A stretch of DNA of 64,000 bases from Caldalkalibacillus thermarum (GTDB lineage Bacteria; Bacillota; Bacilli; Caldalkalibacillales; Caldalkalibacillaceae): the NCBI RefSeq assembly GCF_014644735.1, contig NZ_BMKZ01000001.1, forward strand, positions 124,001 through 188,000. Reading direction: 5' to 3'. This document shows positions 43,001-52,441 of this stretch, in pieces. The notes under the pieces were generated by a model. The model saw only the letters and a list, made by a program, of their open reading frames with translations, made no database searches and was not told the DNA's origin. The position numbers and the translations under genes are program-made. Numbering within the stretch: position 1 is the stretch's first letter; each line of letters starts with the position of its first letter.

Positions 43001-44158
43001 ATGGCTGTTTATTTGGACAATAGTGCCACAACTCAAGTGGCCCCAGAGATTCAGCAAACGCTGATGGAAGTGGTGGCCAATTATTACGGAAATCCTTCCT
43101 CCTTGCACCGGATCGGCGGTGAGGCTGAAAAATTGATGGCCAGAGCCCGGGAAGTGGCAGCCCGTTTTCTGGGCGTCAAACCGGATGAGCTCTTCTTTAC
43201 CTCGGGAGGAACAGAAAGTAATAATTTAGCCCTCAAAGGAGCGGCTTTTCAGTATCAGTCCAGGGGCAAGCACATCATAACCACACAGATTGAACATGCG
43301 GCGGTATATCAGGTGTGCAAAGCCCTGGAGAGGGATTTTGGTTTTGATGTGACTTATTTACCGGTTGATCACAACGGTGTGGTTTCTGTCCAAGATGTCG
43401 AAAAGGCACTGCGCGAAGACACGATTTTGGTATCGGTCATGCATGTCAATAATGAGCTGGGGTCTGTCCAACCTGTGGAAGCCATTGGACGCCTGCTCAA
43501 AAAACGGCCCAAGGTGCTTTTTCATGTAGACCATGTGCAAGGCGTGGGCAAAGTTCCTCTAGATATTAAAGGAAGCGGCATCGATCTGTTAAGTATTTCA
43601 GGCCACAAGATCCATGCTCCGAAAGGGACAGGCCTCCTTTATGTGCGGGAAGGGATCCGTTTGTATCCGTTGTTGCACGGCGGGGGGCAAGAGGAAGGCT
43701 TGCGCTCGGGAACGGAAAATGTGCCAGGGATTGTGGCTCTGGCTAAAGCCATCCGTTTAGCCAAAGAAAACGAAGCTCAGCATATCGGCCATTTACTTAA
43801 GCTTAAGCAAATCCTGCTTGAGGGACTGGCCGATATTCCAGGTGTCTATATTAATACCCCTCTGGATAAACGGATCACAGCTCCGCACATTGTCAATCTG
43901 TCTTGTCCGGGCATCAAACCAGAGGTACTGGTCCATGCGCTGGAGGAAAAAGAGATCTATGTCTCCACCACATCAGCCTGTTCATCACGCAAAGATCAGG
44001 TTAGCCGGACACTGGAGGCCATCGGTTTAGAAGGACCTCGCCTCCACTCTCCGCTCAGAGTCAGTCTGTCAATTTATAACACAGTAGAAGATATCCAGTA
44101 TTTCCTGCAAACCTTGCGGGATATTTTGCCCCATTACCAAAAAATCATGAGGGTGTGA
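43001..44158 (+). CDS. nifZ: Cysteine desulfurase (NifZ/IscS type)
   Basis: 385 residues. PLP Lys lies in SGHKIHAPKGTG; HIITTQIEHAAV and NNELGSVQP complete the cofactor site; the active Cys is in STTSACSSRK on a short loop. It mobilises sulfur from cysteine. Directly followed by thiI, with which B. subtilis NifZ works in 4-thiouridine formation in tRNA. The ATG follows a GATGATGA stretch with a weak RBS. In other Bacilli this pair follows ezrA directly; here an accessory region intervenes. Confidence 0.94.
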   Translation: MAVYLDNSATTQVAPEIQQTLMEVVANYYGNPSSLHRIGGEAEKLMARAREVAARFLGVKPDELFFTSGGTESNNLALKGAAFQYQSRGKHIITTQIEHAAVYQVCKALERDFGFDVTYLPVDHNGVVSVQDVEKALREDTILVSVMHVNNELGSVQPVEAIGRLLKKRPKVLFHVDHVQGVGKVPLDIKGSGIDLLSISGHKIHAPKGTGLLYVREGIRLYPLLHGGGQEEGLRSGTENVPGIVALAKAIRLAKENEAQHIGHLLKLKQILLEGLADIPGVYINTPLDKRITAPHIVNLSCPGIKPEVLVHALEEKEIYVSTTSACSSRKDQVSRTLEAIGLEGPRLHSPLRVSLSIYNTVEDIQYFLQTLRDILPHYQKIMRV

Positions 44159-44163
44159 GAGAT

Positions 44164-45390
44164 ATGAGTCAGGAACTGAATCATGAACTGAATTATGACC
44201 ATGTGTTGATCCGTTATGGCGAACTCGCCCTGAAGGGCAAGAATCGCAAGCTGTTTGAAAATCAGTTGCAAGAGAATATTAGAAGTCAACTGAAAGACCT
44301 GAATGTCAAGCTGAGAAAAACACATGGCCGCCTCTATCTGGACTTGCAGGGTGAATCATTTGAAACGGTTCATGAGCGGCTTAAACATATTTTTGGCATT
44401 TCTTCCTACAGTCCTGCTTTAAAAACATCGTTGGAGTTAAAAGCAATCCAGGAGACTGCGCTGAAGGCGATTCGCTCCCACTCTCCCTTTCCGAAGACGT
44501 TTAAAGTGAGCACCAAGCGGGCTAACAAGCACTTCCCTCATACTTCACAGGAAATGAATCACAAAGTTGGGGCCCATGTGCTGATCCATACAGACAACCT
44601 GAAAGTGGATGTGCACAAACCGGAAGTGGAGCTGATGGTGGAAATCAGGGAAGATGCGGCCTATATCATGTCCCAAAAATTTAAAGGAGCAGGCGGACTG
44701 CCGGTTGGCACCAGCGGTAAAGTGATGCTGATGCTGTCCGGTGGGATTGACAGCCCGGTAGCCGGGTATTTATGCCTGAAGCGTGGCTTGCGTTTTGAAG
44801 GCGTCCATTTTCACAGCTTCCCCTTTACCAGTGAACGGGCTAAACAAAAGGTAATTGACTTAAGCAAACAGCTGTCCCACTATGCTGGCCCGGTAACATT
44901 GCATATCGTTCCTTTTACGGAGATACAGACCGAAATTAAAAAGCATGTCCCCGACGAATACAGCATTACCATTATGCGGCGCATGATGATGCGCATCACT
45001 GAAGCTTTGGCTAAAAAGCATAAAGCGTTGGGCATTGCCACTGGGGAAAGCGTGGGACAAGTGGCCAGCCAAACGCTGGAAAGTATGCATACCATTAACG
45101 AAGTGACGAACTATCCCGTTCTCCGTCCCCTTGTCACCATGGATAAAGTGGAAATTATTGATATTGCCCAGAGAATAGGGACCTATGACATTTCCATCCT
45201 GCCCTATGAAGACTGCTGTACCGTGTTTCAACCCAAAAACCCAAAGACCAAACCGGACCGGCTGGCGGCGAGCCGGCTAGAGGAACGCCTGGATGTTGAA
45301 GAGTTGGTTAAGCAGGCAGTTGAAAACACGGAAACTCTGCGTGTCACCTATGAAGAACAGGAAAAAGAGACCATTGATCATCTGTTTTAA
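44164..45390 (+). CDS. thiI: tRNA 4-thiouridine synthase ThiI
   Basis: 408 residues. N-terminal ferredoxin-like and THUMP domains (LIRYGELALKGKNR, then KTHGRLYLDLQG), PP-loop MLMLSGGIDSPVAGYL for ATP, and a C-terminal YEDCCTVFQP with the catalytic Cys. It lacks a rhodanese domain, as in Bacillus ThiI. It thiolates U8 of tRNA using sulfur from NifZ. ATG 44164 follows GGGTG; a GTG at 44155 overlaps the nifZ stop, so the two are coupled either way. Confidence 0.94.
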   Translation: MSQELNHELNYDHVLIRYGELALKGKNRKLFENQLQENIRSQLKDLNVKLRKTHGRLYLDLQGESFETVHERLKHIFGISSYSPALKTSLELKAIQETALKAIRSHSPFPKTFKVSTKRANKHFPHTSQEMNHKVGAHVLIHTDNLKVDVHKPEVELMVEIREDAAYIMSQKFKGAGGLPVGTSGKVMLMLSGGIDSPVAGYLCLKRGLRFEGVHFHSFPFTSERAKQKVIDLSKQLSHYAGPVTLHIVPFTEIQTEIKKHVPDEYSITIMRRMMMRITEALAKKHKALGIATGESVGQVASQTLESMHTINEVTNYPVLRPLVTMDKVEIIDIAQRIGTYDISILPYEDCCTVFQPKNPKTKPDRLAASRLEERLDVEELVKQAVENTETLRVTYEEQEKETIDHLF

Positions 45391-45418
45391 ACTCCCTTCT
45401 TTAGGAAGGGAGTTTTTT
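45390..45418 (+). terminator. Terminator of nifZ-thiI
   Basis: AACTCCCTTC (45390-45399) pairs with GAAGGGAGTT (45405-45414), then TTTTG. Confidence 0.85.
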
Positions 45419-45479
45419 GTATCAACCGTATGTAAAGTTCACATAATAACTGGTGCATTCACCAAGTGGAGGGATAGGC

Positions 45480-46091
45480 GTGAAAAGCCTGATTTTACAT
45501 GTGTGGGCAGTATGGGATTGGATATATTTTCTTTTTAATCGCATGCAATACGTCTCCAAACAGGACAATTTCTTCCGTATTGTCCGCACGACTTATAAGG
45601 GACCGCCCATTCGGACCAGGGACGGGCACTGGATTCGTGCCGGTGATGACATCATCAAAATTCATTTATATAACTTCCGCATTGCCAAGGAAATCAAATC
45701 CTTTCCCTCCGAGATCGCTTTTATATTTTATTTTAAACGCTCACTGGAGTTCTCTTTATACGGATTGAGCCGGTACGTTGAAAGTTTGCCTGACCGCCAC
45801 CGCATCAAAGGCATCATGGGCACCTCCATGTTTAACCGGGGAGCTGAGCGGTTGGGTTTTACCATCTGTGAGGTGGACGATACCTGGTATTACCGGCTGA
45901 AAGGATTGTTGTACAAGTTGATTTATTGGCTGATCCATCCCCAGGGCTGGGGTTATTTGAAACGACACGGTAAACGGCTGAAGTCCAAACATCTGGTCAT
46001 GTCTGTAGAGGAGCTGCACCGTCTGTATCCCAACAAGGACGGACAGCTGATGTTCGTCACTGGTCTTAATCCCACTGGTACAAAATCATAA
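45480..46091 (+). CDS. YkoP-like protein, unknown function
   Basis: 203 residues from GTG 45480, after GGAGGGATAGGC. No signal peptide or TM helix stands out, but it is rich in aromatic residues (YLFNRMQYVSK, DDTWYYRLKGLLYKLIYWL). Together with the glycosyltransferase that follows 18 bp later it resembles the ykoP-ykoN pairing of B. subtilis, which is the basis for the name. The function is unknown, possibly in envelope or lipid modification. Confidence 0.6.
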   Translation: MKSLILHVWAVWDWIYFLFNRMQYVSKQDNFFRIVRTTYKGPPIRTRDGHWIRAGDDIIKIHLYNFRIAKEIKSFPSEIAFIFYFKRSLEFSLYGLSRYVESLPDRHRIKGIMGTSMFNRGAERLGFTICEVDDTWYYRLKGLLYKLIYWLIHPQGWGYLKRHGKRLKSKHLVMSVEELHRLYPNKDGQLMFVTGLNPTGTKS

Positions 46092-46109
46092 TGGGAAGGA
46101 AAGGATCCG

Positions 46110-47213
46110 ATGAAAGTCGTCATTTTTACTGAAGTTAAAGTGGGTGAAGGACATTATCAAGCGGCGAAGGCGATCAGACATGCCCTTGGTGAACTGTCTT
46201 CGGGTCAAGTAGAGACGAGCATCGTCTGCGGGTTAAGATGTATTCATCCTGCAGTGGAGTGGATCATAGTAAAAACTTATTTTGCCCTCATTCGCTATTG
46301 TCCCTCTCTGTGGGGCTTTTTGTATACTCATATCCGCCGCACTTCTTTCTTTCAACGGGTGGTGTTCAGCTGGAAACTGAAGCGGTGGTTGGCAAGAGAA
46401 CAGCCCGATATGGTCCTCTGCACGCATTCGACTTGTATTCCCCCCCTTGCCCGGCTGAAATCAAGAGCCCCCTATTCCTTCAAGTTGGGGATGGTTTTGA
46501 CCGACTATTGTTTTCATCCCTTTAGTGTCTCACCTTATGTGGACTATTACTTTGTTCCTCATCATTCAGTTAAAGAAAAGCTGGTCCGGGAATTTAACAT
46601 TCATCCGCACAAAATATTTGCTTTTGGCATCCCGGTTCATCCGGTTTATGAGGAACAAGTCAAAAGGCTCAGACCGGAAGCGGCGGACGGGACACAGTCG
46701 CTGGACAAACCGGTGCACCTGCTTATTTTAGGCGGGGCCCTGGGTATCGGCCCTATTGCTGACATTATGGACGAATTTAGAGACCGGTCCAGTCAATTCA
46801 GACTAACCATTATTTGCGGTAAAAACAGAAGCCTGTACAACCAACTGAGCCGGTGTGCTGCTCCCCATATTCAAGTTCTGGGTTATGTCACCAATATGGC
46901 TGAATGGATGCAGAAGGCTGATGTGGTGATTTCTAAGCCTGGCGGTCTAACCGTGGCTGAAACATTGGTGTGCCGTACCCCGTTGTTTATCATCAGGCCC
47001 ATACCGGGGCAGGAAGAGGGTAACCGGATGTATTTAGAGCAATATGGGCTTAGCCGGTATATTGAAAATATCGGGGATCTCCCCCGTACATTGCTTGAGT
47101 GGCTAGAGGATGAGCAAGCCCGCTTGGAATGGGAAAAGCGGGTGCAGGAACACCGTAAGGAACAGGCTGCATATCACATTGCCAAACAAGTTTTAAGTTA
47201 TTTTTTTCCTTAA
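46110..47213 (+). CDS. Glycosyltransferase, MGDG synthase/UgtP-like
   Basis: 367 residues. N-terminal GEGHYQAAKAI is the GHxxAA motif of the MurG/UgtP/MGDG synthase group (GT28); the middle VLTDYCFHPF binds the lipid acceptor side and the C-terminal KPGGLTVAE and EEGNR motif handles UDP-sugar. It likely transfers a sugar from a UDP donor to a membrane lipid. Linked in an operon to the YkoP-like gene; GGAAAGGA precedes the ATG. Confidence 0.87.
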   Translation: MKVVIFTEVKVGEGHYQAAKAIRHALGELSSGQVETSIVCGLRCIHPAVEWIIVKTYFALIRYCPSLWGFLYTHIRRTSFFQRVVFSWKLKRWLAREQPDMVLCTHSTCIPPLARLKSRAPYSFKLGMVLTDYCFHPFSVSPYVDYYFVPHHSVKEKLVREFNIHPHKIFAFGIPVHPVYEEQVKRLRPEAADGTQSLDKPVHLLILGGALGIGPIADIMDEFRDRSSQFRLTIICGKNRSLYNQLSRCAAPHIQVLGYVTNMAEWMQKADVVISKPGGLTVAETLVCRTPLFIIRPIPGQEEGNRMYLEQYGLSRYIENIGDLPRTLLEWLEDEQARLEWEKRVQEHRKEQAAYHIAKQVLSYFFP

Positions 47214-47283
47214 CCCCAGCTATCCTTTGTTTTACAATGGAAGATGAAACGGAAAATTTTAATCAAGGGACGGGGGAGAACCA

Positions 47284-48387
47284 ATGGCAGATTTTGCATT
47301 GCGGCGGGAAAGAACAGCCCAGTTGCTGAAAGCTGAAGGAAAGGGGGCAGGCCTTTTACTTACTGATCCAAAAACAGTCTATTATCTGACTGGCTTTTAC
47401 ACCGATCCCCATGAGCGGTTTATGGGGCTTTTTTTTGATCCTGAACAGGGCTGGACATTGCTTGTGCCCCAGCTTGATTTTGAGGCCGCCCAAGCGGCAG
47501 TGGGGAATATGGTCGCCGTCTGTGGCTATGGTGATGATCAGCCAGCTGGTCAGCTGGTTAAAGATTATTTGTCACGGGCGGGATGGAATACCATCTTTGT
47601 GGAAGAGAACCATATGTCTTACGCCAGAGCCAAATGGCTGCTTGCTCAAGACGGCTTAAAGATCCACAATATTTCCCCCTTCATGGAGCAGTTGAGGATG
47701 GTAAAGGATGAAGGGGAGATTGTTTTGCTGAAAGAAGCTGCCCGTGTAACTGACCAGGTGTTGGCAGCGGCAATGAAGCAATTTAAAAGGGGCATGACAG
47801 AAAACGATCTGGTCGCTGAATTGGAGTATCAGGCCAAGAAACACGGTGCAGCGCAGATGTCCTTTTCCACCACAGTCCTGTCAGGGAAAAAGTCAGCCCT
47901 GCCCCATGGCCATTCTGGTGCAGAGCCTATCGGACAGGGGAATCTGCTGATCGATTTTGGATTAGTGATCAACGGATATTGCTCAGATATCACTCGCACC
48001 TTTCATGTAGGTGAGTGGGACCAAAAGATGCAGCGTGTGTATGAAATTGTCTTAACGGCCCAACAGGCGGCTTTAGAGGGGATCAAGCCGGGGATGACGC
48101 TCGCTGATGCTGACAGGCTGGCCCGTAAAGTGATTGAGCAGGCGGGTTATGGGCCCTATTTCATCCACCGCTTGGGTCATGGGATAGGACTCAATGTGCA
48201 CGAGCATCCTTCCGTTGCTCCAGGAATGCAAGAACCGGTTAAACCAGGCATGGTGTTTACGGTTGAGCCTGGGATTTATCTTCATGGCCAAGGCGGTGTT
48301 CGTATTGAGGATGCGGTGGTGATCACCGAAGGGGGGGCAGCGCCGTTGACTTCCTTCCCAAAACGGCCGGAGCAAATGATTTTGTAG
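47284..48387 (+). CDS. M24 family Xaa-Pro aminopeptidase/dipeptidase
   Basis: 367 residues. N-terminal creatinase-like domain, then the pita-bread fold with metal ligands in LLIDFG, GYCSDITR, HRLGHGIGLNVHEHPS, FTVEPGIY and RIEDAVV. It cleaves peptides with Pro in the second position in the cytoplasm. GGGGGAGAACC precedes the ATG. Similar to YkvY/PepQ types. Followed by the SASP gene, which has its own sporulation promoter. Confidence 0.92.
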   Translation: MADFALRRERTAQLLKAEGKGAGLLLTDPKTVYYLTGFYTDPHERFMGLFFDPEQGWTLLVPQLDFEAAQAAVGNMVAVCGYGDDQPAGQLVKDYLSRAGWNTIFVEENHMSYARAKWLLAQDGLKIHNISPFMEQLRMVKDEGEIVLLKEAARVTDQVLAAAMKQFKRGMTENDLVAELEYQAKKHGAAQMSFSTTVLSGKKSALPHGHSGAEPIGQGNLLIDFGLVINGYCSDITRTFHVGEWDQKMQRVYEIVLTAQQAALEGIKPGMTLADADRLARKVIEQAGYGPYFIHRLGHGIGLNVHEHPSVAPGMQEPVKPGMVFTVEPGIYLHGQGGVRIEDAVVITEGGAAPLTSFPKRPEQMIL

Positions 48388-48416
48388 GATTTCCATCAAT
48401 TACTCATCGAATGCAT

Positions 48417-48446
48417 GCATGGTTTCACTTCCTCAGTTACATGCTA
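48417..48446 (+). promoter_or_regulatory. Sigma-G-type promoter of the SASP gene
   Basis: GCATG (48417-48421), 18-nt spacer, CATGCTA (48440-48446) match the sigma-G pattern GYATR-N18-CATNNTA fully. It lies ~32 bp before the ATG and gives forespore expression. Confidence 0.75.
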
Positions 48447-48477
48447 AGGTTACACCAGGTAGAGGAGGTGAAACCAC

Positions 48478-48696
48478 ATGGATCAAAACCAAAGAAGCCG
48501 TAACACCAACCAATTGCTTGTACCTGGCGTAGCTCAAGCTTTGGATCAGATGAAAATTGAAATCGCCCAAGAATTTGGTGTTCAACTTGGTGCTGAAACC
48601 ACTTCCCGTGCTAACGGTTCTGTCGGTGGTGAAATCACCAAGCGCTTAGTGCGTCAAGCTCAGCAGCAATTAAGCGGTCAATTTCCCCAACAATAA
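48478..48696 (+). CDS. Alpha/beta-type small acid-soluble spore protein
   Basis: 72 residues. Contains the germination protease recognition site [20 protein letters not shown], with the cut between Glu and Phe, and the DNA-binding [14 protein letters not shown] helix. It coats spore DNA and protects it from UV and heat. GAGGAGGTG precedes the ATG, and a clear sigma-G promoter lies upstream. Shows the organism forms endospores. SspA/B/D cannot be told apart. Confidence 0.96.
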   Translation: MDQNQRSRNTNQLLVPGVAQALDQMKIEIAQEFGVQLGAETTSRANGSVGGEITKRLVRQAQQQLSGQFPQQ

Positions 48697-48721
48697 CATC
48701 TAAATAGTGATGGATCTAAAT

Positions 48722-48746
48722 GGGCCGGTTCCGCCGGCCCTTTTCC
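48722..48746 (+). terminator. Terminator of the SASP gene
   Basis: GGGCCGG (48722-48728) and CCGGCCC (48734-48740), followed by TTTTCC. Confidence 0.8.
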
Positions 48747-48795
48747 TGTGTACAAGCCTGAGGCGGGGTTCACATGCGGTCCCTTGTGCCAAGTA

Positions 48796-49590
48796 TCATA
48801 AAAAGCGCCGTTTGACCTTGTCCCAGAATGAATTGGATTTCATTTTTAACGTTTTGATGCGGAAATCTGCCAGTTTGACGTCCACCTGCCTGATGGCGCT
48901 AAAATTAATCGCTTCGTTGTCCATTCCGACCAGAGGGTGCTGCAAACCTTCATGGGTAATTTTAAGGGTGAGCTGCCGGTCTTCCCCTAGGATAAATGAA
49001 GATCCCAAGGTACGGAAATCATTATTGTTGATGGAGGAGATTTCTGAGACTTGAAAGCAGGGAAGTTTAGGGTCAACCACAGCTCCGCCTACCGATTTGT
49101 TATATCCGGTACTTCCGGTTGGCGTAGCGATCACCATGCCGTCCCCACGAAAAGTTTCAAAGTATTCACCGTCGATATACACTTCCATTACAAACGTTTT
49201 TAAAATGCTGGAACGAATCGAGCATTCATTTAAGCAATAAAATGAACTGGTTTCATTTATGGTACTCTGGATAACGGGGTAACGGCGTACTTGCAGCATT
49301 TCCTTATCCATCGCTTCAAACAGATCTTCAATTTTTTTGGCGGAAAAATCGCAGTAAAAGCCAAGGTTTTCAAGATGAATACCTACATAAAGGGAATTGG
49401 TACGAAACCCCGTGTGGCGGACCGCTTGTAAAAAAGTGCCGTCGCTTCCGATACTGCAGATAATATCGGCATCGTGGTGGGTATTTAAAATGGTAAAGCC
49501 GTATGCCTGTGACCGCTCCTTAATATGCTGGGCTGCCCGTTGTGATTGATCGTCTTCCCGATAGTAAAAAAAGACTTTGCGTCGTGACAT
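48796..49590 (-). CDS. nadK: NAD kinase (NadK2/YtdI type)
   Basis: 264 residues. The ATP/PPi motif reads SIGSDGTFLQA where most NAD kinases have GGDGT; B. subtilis YtdI also has GSDGT. The LNECSIRS segment and TPTGSTGYNKS(V) GGAV fold match. It phosphorylates NAD to NADP. GGAGAGAAGGG precedes the ATG. Divergent from sppA, the same arrangement as ytdI-yteI in B. subtilis. Confidence 0.92.
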   Translation of the reverse strand: MSRRKVFFYYREDDQSQRAAQHIKERSQAYGFTILNTHHDADIICSIGSDGTFLQAVRHTGFRTNSLYVGIHLENLGFYCDFSAKKIEDLFEAMDKEMLQVRRYPVIQSTINETSSFYCLNECSIRSSILKTFVMEVYIDGEYFETFRGDGMVIATPTGSTGYNKSVGGAVVDPKLPCFQVSEISSINNNDFRTLGSSFILGEDRQLTLKITHEGLQHPLVGMDNEAINFSAIRQVDVKLADFRIKTLKMKSNSFWDKVKRRFL

Positions 49591-49705
49591 GGCCCTTCTC
49601 TCCTTAATGTTGTTATTTATACGCTAAGACAAACTATGGATTTTATTTCCAACATCCGCTATAATGATGTTGTTGTGAGAAAAATCAACAGAAAGGGTTG
49701 TTGGC

Positions 49706-50668
49706 ATGAGCCGTAAGCGTTGGATTGCTTTAGGTGTTTTTGTTATATTATTTCTGTTTTATGCCTTTTTCCAAACCATTGAGGCGATGCCTGAGTTAGG
49801 AATCGGAGACCAGGAGTGGAAAGAGGAAGTCTACCAATTTGGTGGCCTGGACCGGATTGCCTTATTAGAGGTGGAAGGCGTGATCTTAGATCAGACACCG
49901 GGAGCTTTTTTTACCAGTGTCAATTATAACCATCGTCTGTTCTTAAAGCAATTAAAACATGCGTTCGAAGATAAAACGGTTGGCGCTGTGGTGATGCGGG
50001 TCAATTCACCGGGCGGCGGCATTGTGGAAAGTGATGAAATCTTTCATACGGTGCTGAAGCTGAAGGAAGAACATGATAAGCCGTTTGTGGTGTACATGGG
50101 CAATATGGCCGCTTCTGGAGGCTACTACATTTCTGCTCCCGCAGACAAAATAGTGGCCAACCGCCACACCATTACCGGCTCCATCGGTGTCATAATCAAT
50201 TCGTATAGCGTTCAGGAACTGGCCGAAAGATGGGGGATTAGAGATGAATCGGTTACCAGCGGGCCGTATAAAGATATTCTTTCCTCAATGAAAGAAATGA
50301 CCGATGAGGAGCGGGCCATTCTCCAGGGGTTGGTGGATGAAGCTTATGAAAACTTTGTTGACGCCATTGTCCAGGGAAGGGGCCTGGACCGTAACAAAGT
50401 ACTCCAACTGGCTGACGGACGCATATACAGTGGTCAGCAGGCCAAAGAACTGGGGCTGGTCGATGAACTTGGCTTCTTGGATGATGCCATCGACCAAGCC
50501 GCTGATTTGGCAGGGATAGAAAATCCAACAGTGATTACTTACAAAACCGGTTGGTCGGCCTTTAACACCCTTTTTGCCCGTTTTTCGGGGGTAAATGATT
50601 GGCTCGGTGTCAGAGACATGATTTATCATCAGCCAACACCCAACTTGATGTATCTGTTAAAGTGGTAA
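49706..50668 (+). CDS. sppA: Signal peptide peptidase SppA
   Basis: 320 residues. One N-terminal TM anchor (IALGVFVILFLFYAFFQ), then the S49 fold: RVNSPGGGIVESDEI, the Ser nucleophile in NMAASGGYYISAPADKI and the Lys base in SGPYKDILSS. It degrades membrane-embedded remnants of signal peptides and has a role in lantibiotic resistance in Bacillus. The ATG follows AAAGGG. Followed 14 bp later by the RDD protein. Confidence 0.95.
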   Translation: MSRKRWIALGVFVILFLFYAFFQTIEAMPELGIGDQEWKEEVYQFGGLDRIALLEVEGVILDQTPGAFFTSVNYNHRLFLKQLKHAFEDKTVGAVVMRVNSPGGGIVESDEIFHTVLKLKEEHDKPFVVYMGNMAASGGYYISAPADKIVANRHTITGSIGVIINSYSVQELAERWGIRDESVTSGPYKDILSSMKEMTDEERAILQGLVDEAYENFVDAIVQGRGLDRNKVLQLADGRIYSGQQAKELGLVDELGFLDDAIDQAADLAGIENPTVITYKTGWSAFNTLFARFSGVNDWLGVRDMIYHQPTPNLMYLLKW

Positions 50669-50682
50669 GGGGGCTGATTAAC

Positions 50683-51183
50683 ATGAATCCACATATGCAA
50701 GCGTCACAGGAAGATGAGGCATTGGTGTTCCGCTTGGCTGGGTTTTGGATACGCACACTGGCCTACCTGATGGATCTTATCGTCGTTTCTGCCCTGTCAT
50801 ATTTGCTTGTTACGCCTTTCTTTTCCGTATTTGGCCTCGAGGTGACATGGCGGGTGTTAACCGTCACCTTCTTTTATATCGGGTTGATCGGCAGTCTCTA
50901 TTTTATTGTCATGACTAAAGTGCTGGGGCAAACGCTCGGCAAAATGTTGTTCGGTTTGCGGGTGGTTAAAGCAGATGGCACGCCCTTGGACTGGGGCACC
51001 GCTATTTTCAGGGAAGGAGTGGGCCGCTTTTTAGCCCAATATATTTTTCATATCGGTTATATCTGGGTCGCTTTTCATCCCCGGAAGAAGGGATGGCACG
51101 ATTATATCGCCGATACTTATGTAGTGTACGATAAAGAGGAAGAAAAGCGTATGCAGGTGCGGTTGGGTATCAGTGAACAATAA
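50683..51183 (+). CDS. yteJ: RDD family membrane protein (YteJ)
   Basis: 166 residues. RDD domain: the family's first-helix signature reads GFWIRTLAYLMDLIVVSAL, with a second helix pair and LGQTLGKMLFGLRVVKADG. Three TM helices and a charged C-terminus. In B. subtilis yteJ follows sppA and shares its role in resistance to antibacterial peptides. ATG 50683 follows AAGGGGG; longer frames into sppA are spurious. Confidence 0.9.
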   Translation: MNPHMQASQEDEALVFRLAGFWIRTLAYLMDLIVVSALSYLLVTPFFSVFGLEVTWRVLTVTFFYIGLIGSLYFIVMTKVLGQTLGKMLFGLRVVKADGTPLDWGTAIFREGVGRFLAQYIFHIGYIWVAFHPRKKGWHDYIADTYVVYDKEEEKRMQVRLGISEQ

Positions 51184-51201
51184 GGGTATTAGAAAAATGC
51201 T

Positions 51202-51228
51202 GGCTGTCCCAAGAAGGACAGCCTTTTT
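51202..51228 (+). terminator. Terminator of sppA-yteJ
   Basis: GGCTGTCC (51202-51209) and GGACAGCC (51216-51223), then TTTTT. Confidence 0.85.
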
Positions 51229-51331
51229 AATTTTTTCTTGCTACATACAGCATCCCAAGTTGGCAGAATGACCTCTGAATTTGAATGTTTTTCCATGTTG
51301 ACGTCCATACTGGAGGTAGGAGGTAACAGAG

Positions 51332-51997
51332 ATGATCTACGTTCTCGCTGCCCTTCTGGCCCAGTGCGGTTTCATGCTCATGATATGGTTCACCCCGCTA
51401 CACATCTCCATCCATTATATACGGCAGGGTCAGGATGATTTGCTTAGAACCCAGGTTAGAGCCTGGTTCGGTCTGATTAATCTTAAAAATGAATTCCAAA
51501 TTGTTAAGCTGGCCAATGATTTAACGGGGATGGTCTACCAGGAGGAGATGGAAAGCCAGGACCAGCCACTGGATCAAAAAAATTTTAAGATAACACCTGG
51601 CGAGATGTTCCAACTCCATCAGCGCACTTACGGATTGATGAGGCGCATTCATGGTTTCCATCATATTATTAAATCATTCTTAAACCGAATACGATTGGTA
51701 AAACTGGAATGGTACTCTAGAATCGGTGCCGGATTTGCAGATGAAACAGGCCTGTTAACCGGCATGATGTGGACCGTGAAGTCAACACTGGTCGGCTTGT
51801 TAAGCTCTTATTTAACTTTGCGCACTGTGCCCAGGATGCAAGTCAAACCTTCCTTTCAAGAAAAAGTATTAGAAACGGAGTTCAAATGTATGATCCGGTT
51901 TCGATTTGGACATGCTATTTTAGCAGGAATTCGAATCTTATTAAATCTGGGAAAGAGGCGTGATGTGACATGGAAGAACACCCCATTCAAGGTTTAA
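51332..51997 (+). CDS. ytfI: DUF2953 protein YtfI
   Basis: 221 residues. N-terminal hydrophobic helix (VLAALLAQCGFMLMIWF), then the DUF2953 core; RIGAGFADETGLLTGMMWTV matches the G-x-GDAA/T-TG(L)-x-GxxW family motif, and FRFGHAILAGIRIL ends it. Expressed with ytfJ in sporulation in B. subtilis. GGAGGTAGGAGG precedes the ATG. The end overlaps ytfJ by 28 nt. Confidence 0.85.
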   Translation: MIYVLAALLAQCGFMLMIWFTPLHISIHYIRQGQDDLLRTQVRAWFGLINLKNEFQIVKLANDLTGMVYQEEMESQDQPLDQKNFKITPGEMFQLHQRTYGLMRRIHGFHHIIKSFLNRIRLVKLEWYSRIGAGFADETGLLTGMMWTVKSTLVGLLSSYLTLRTVPRMQVKPSFQEKVLETEFKCMIRFRFGHAILAGIRILLNLGKRRDVTWKNTPFKV

Positions 51998-52389
51998 TGA
52001 AAACTGCGATGGAAAACCTGAAAGAAATGGTGGATGTGAATACCATTGTCGGAGATCCTGTTGAGACGCCTGATGGCAGTGTGATCCTGCCTGTATCCAA
52101 AGTGGGGTTTGGGTTTGCTGCCGGAGGAAGTGAATTTGATGTTGATGATCAGTCCGGTGCAGGTGGAAATGGCGGCCCGTACGGGAACAATAATAACCAG
52201 GGAAACAAACCTAAACTTCCGTTTGGCGGGGGAAGCGGTGGCGGTGTCTCCATTACCCCAGTAGCTTTCCTGGTGGTGAATGCCAGCGGGATCAAAATGG
52301 TGCATATTGATGGTCAAACTCATTTGTATGACCGGATCTTGGAATTTGCTCCCCAATTAGTCGATAAAATTCAAAACCTGATGAATTAA
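51970..52389 (+). CDS. ytfJ: GerW/YtfJ family sporulation protein
   Basis: 139 residues. The spore family signature is TIVGDPVETPDGSVILPVSK, with VGFGFAAGGSEF, a Gly/Asn-rich central loop and GGSGGGVSITPVAFLVV. In B. subtilis GerW/YtfJ is made in the forespore and affects the response to L-alanine germinants. The ATG at 51970 lies in the 3' end of ytfI, so both come from one transcript. Confidence 0.93.
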   Translation: MEEHPIQGLMKTAMENLKEMVDVNTIVGDPVETPDGSVILPVSKVGFGFAAGGSEFDVDDQSGAGGNGGPYGNNNNQGNKPKLPFGGGSGGGVSITPVAFLVVNASGIKMVHIDGQTHLYDRILEFAPQLVDKIQNLMN

Positions 52390-52441
52390 AACAAGAAAAA
52401 AACATTCGATCACAAGCAGACCTCAGCAGATGAATTAGGGT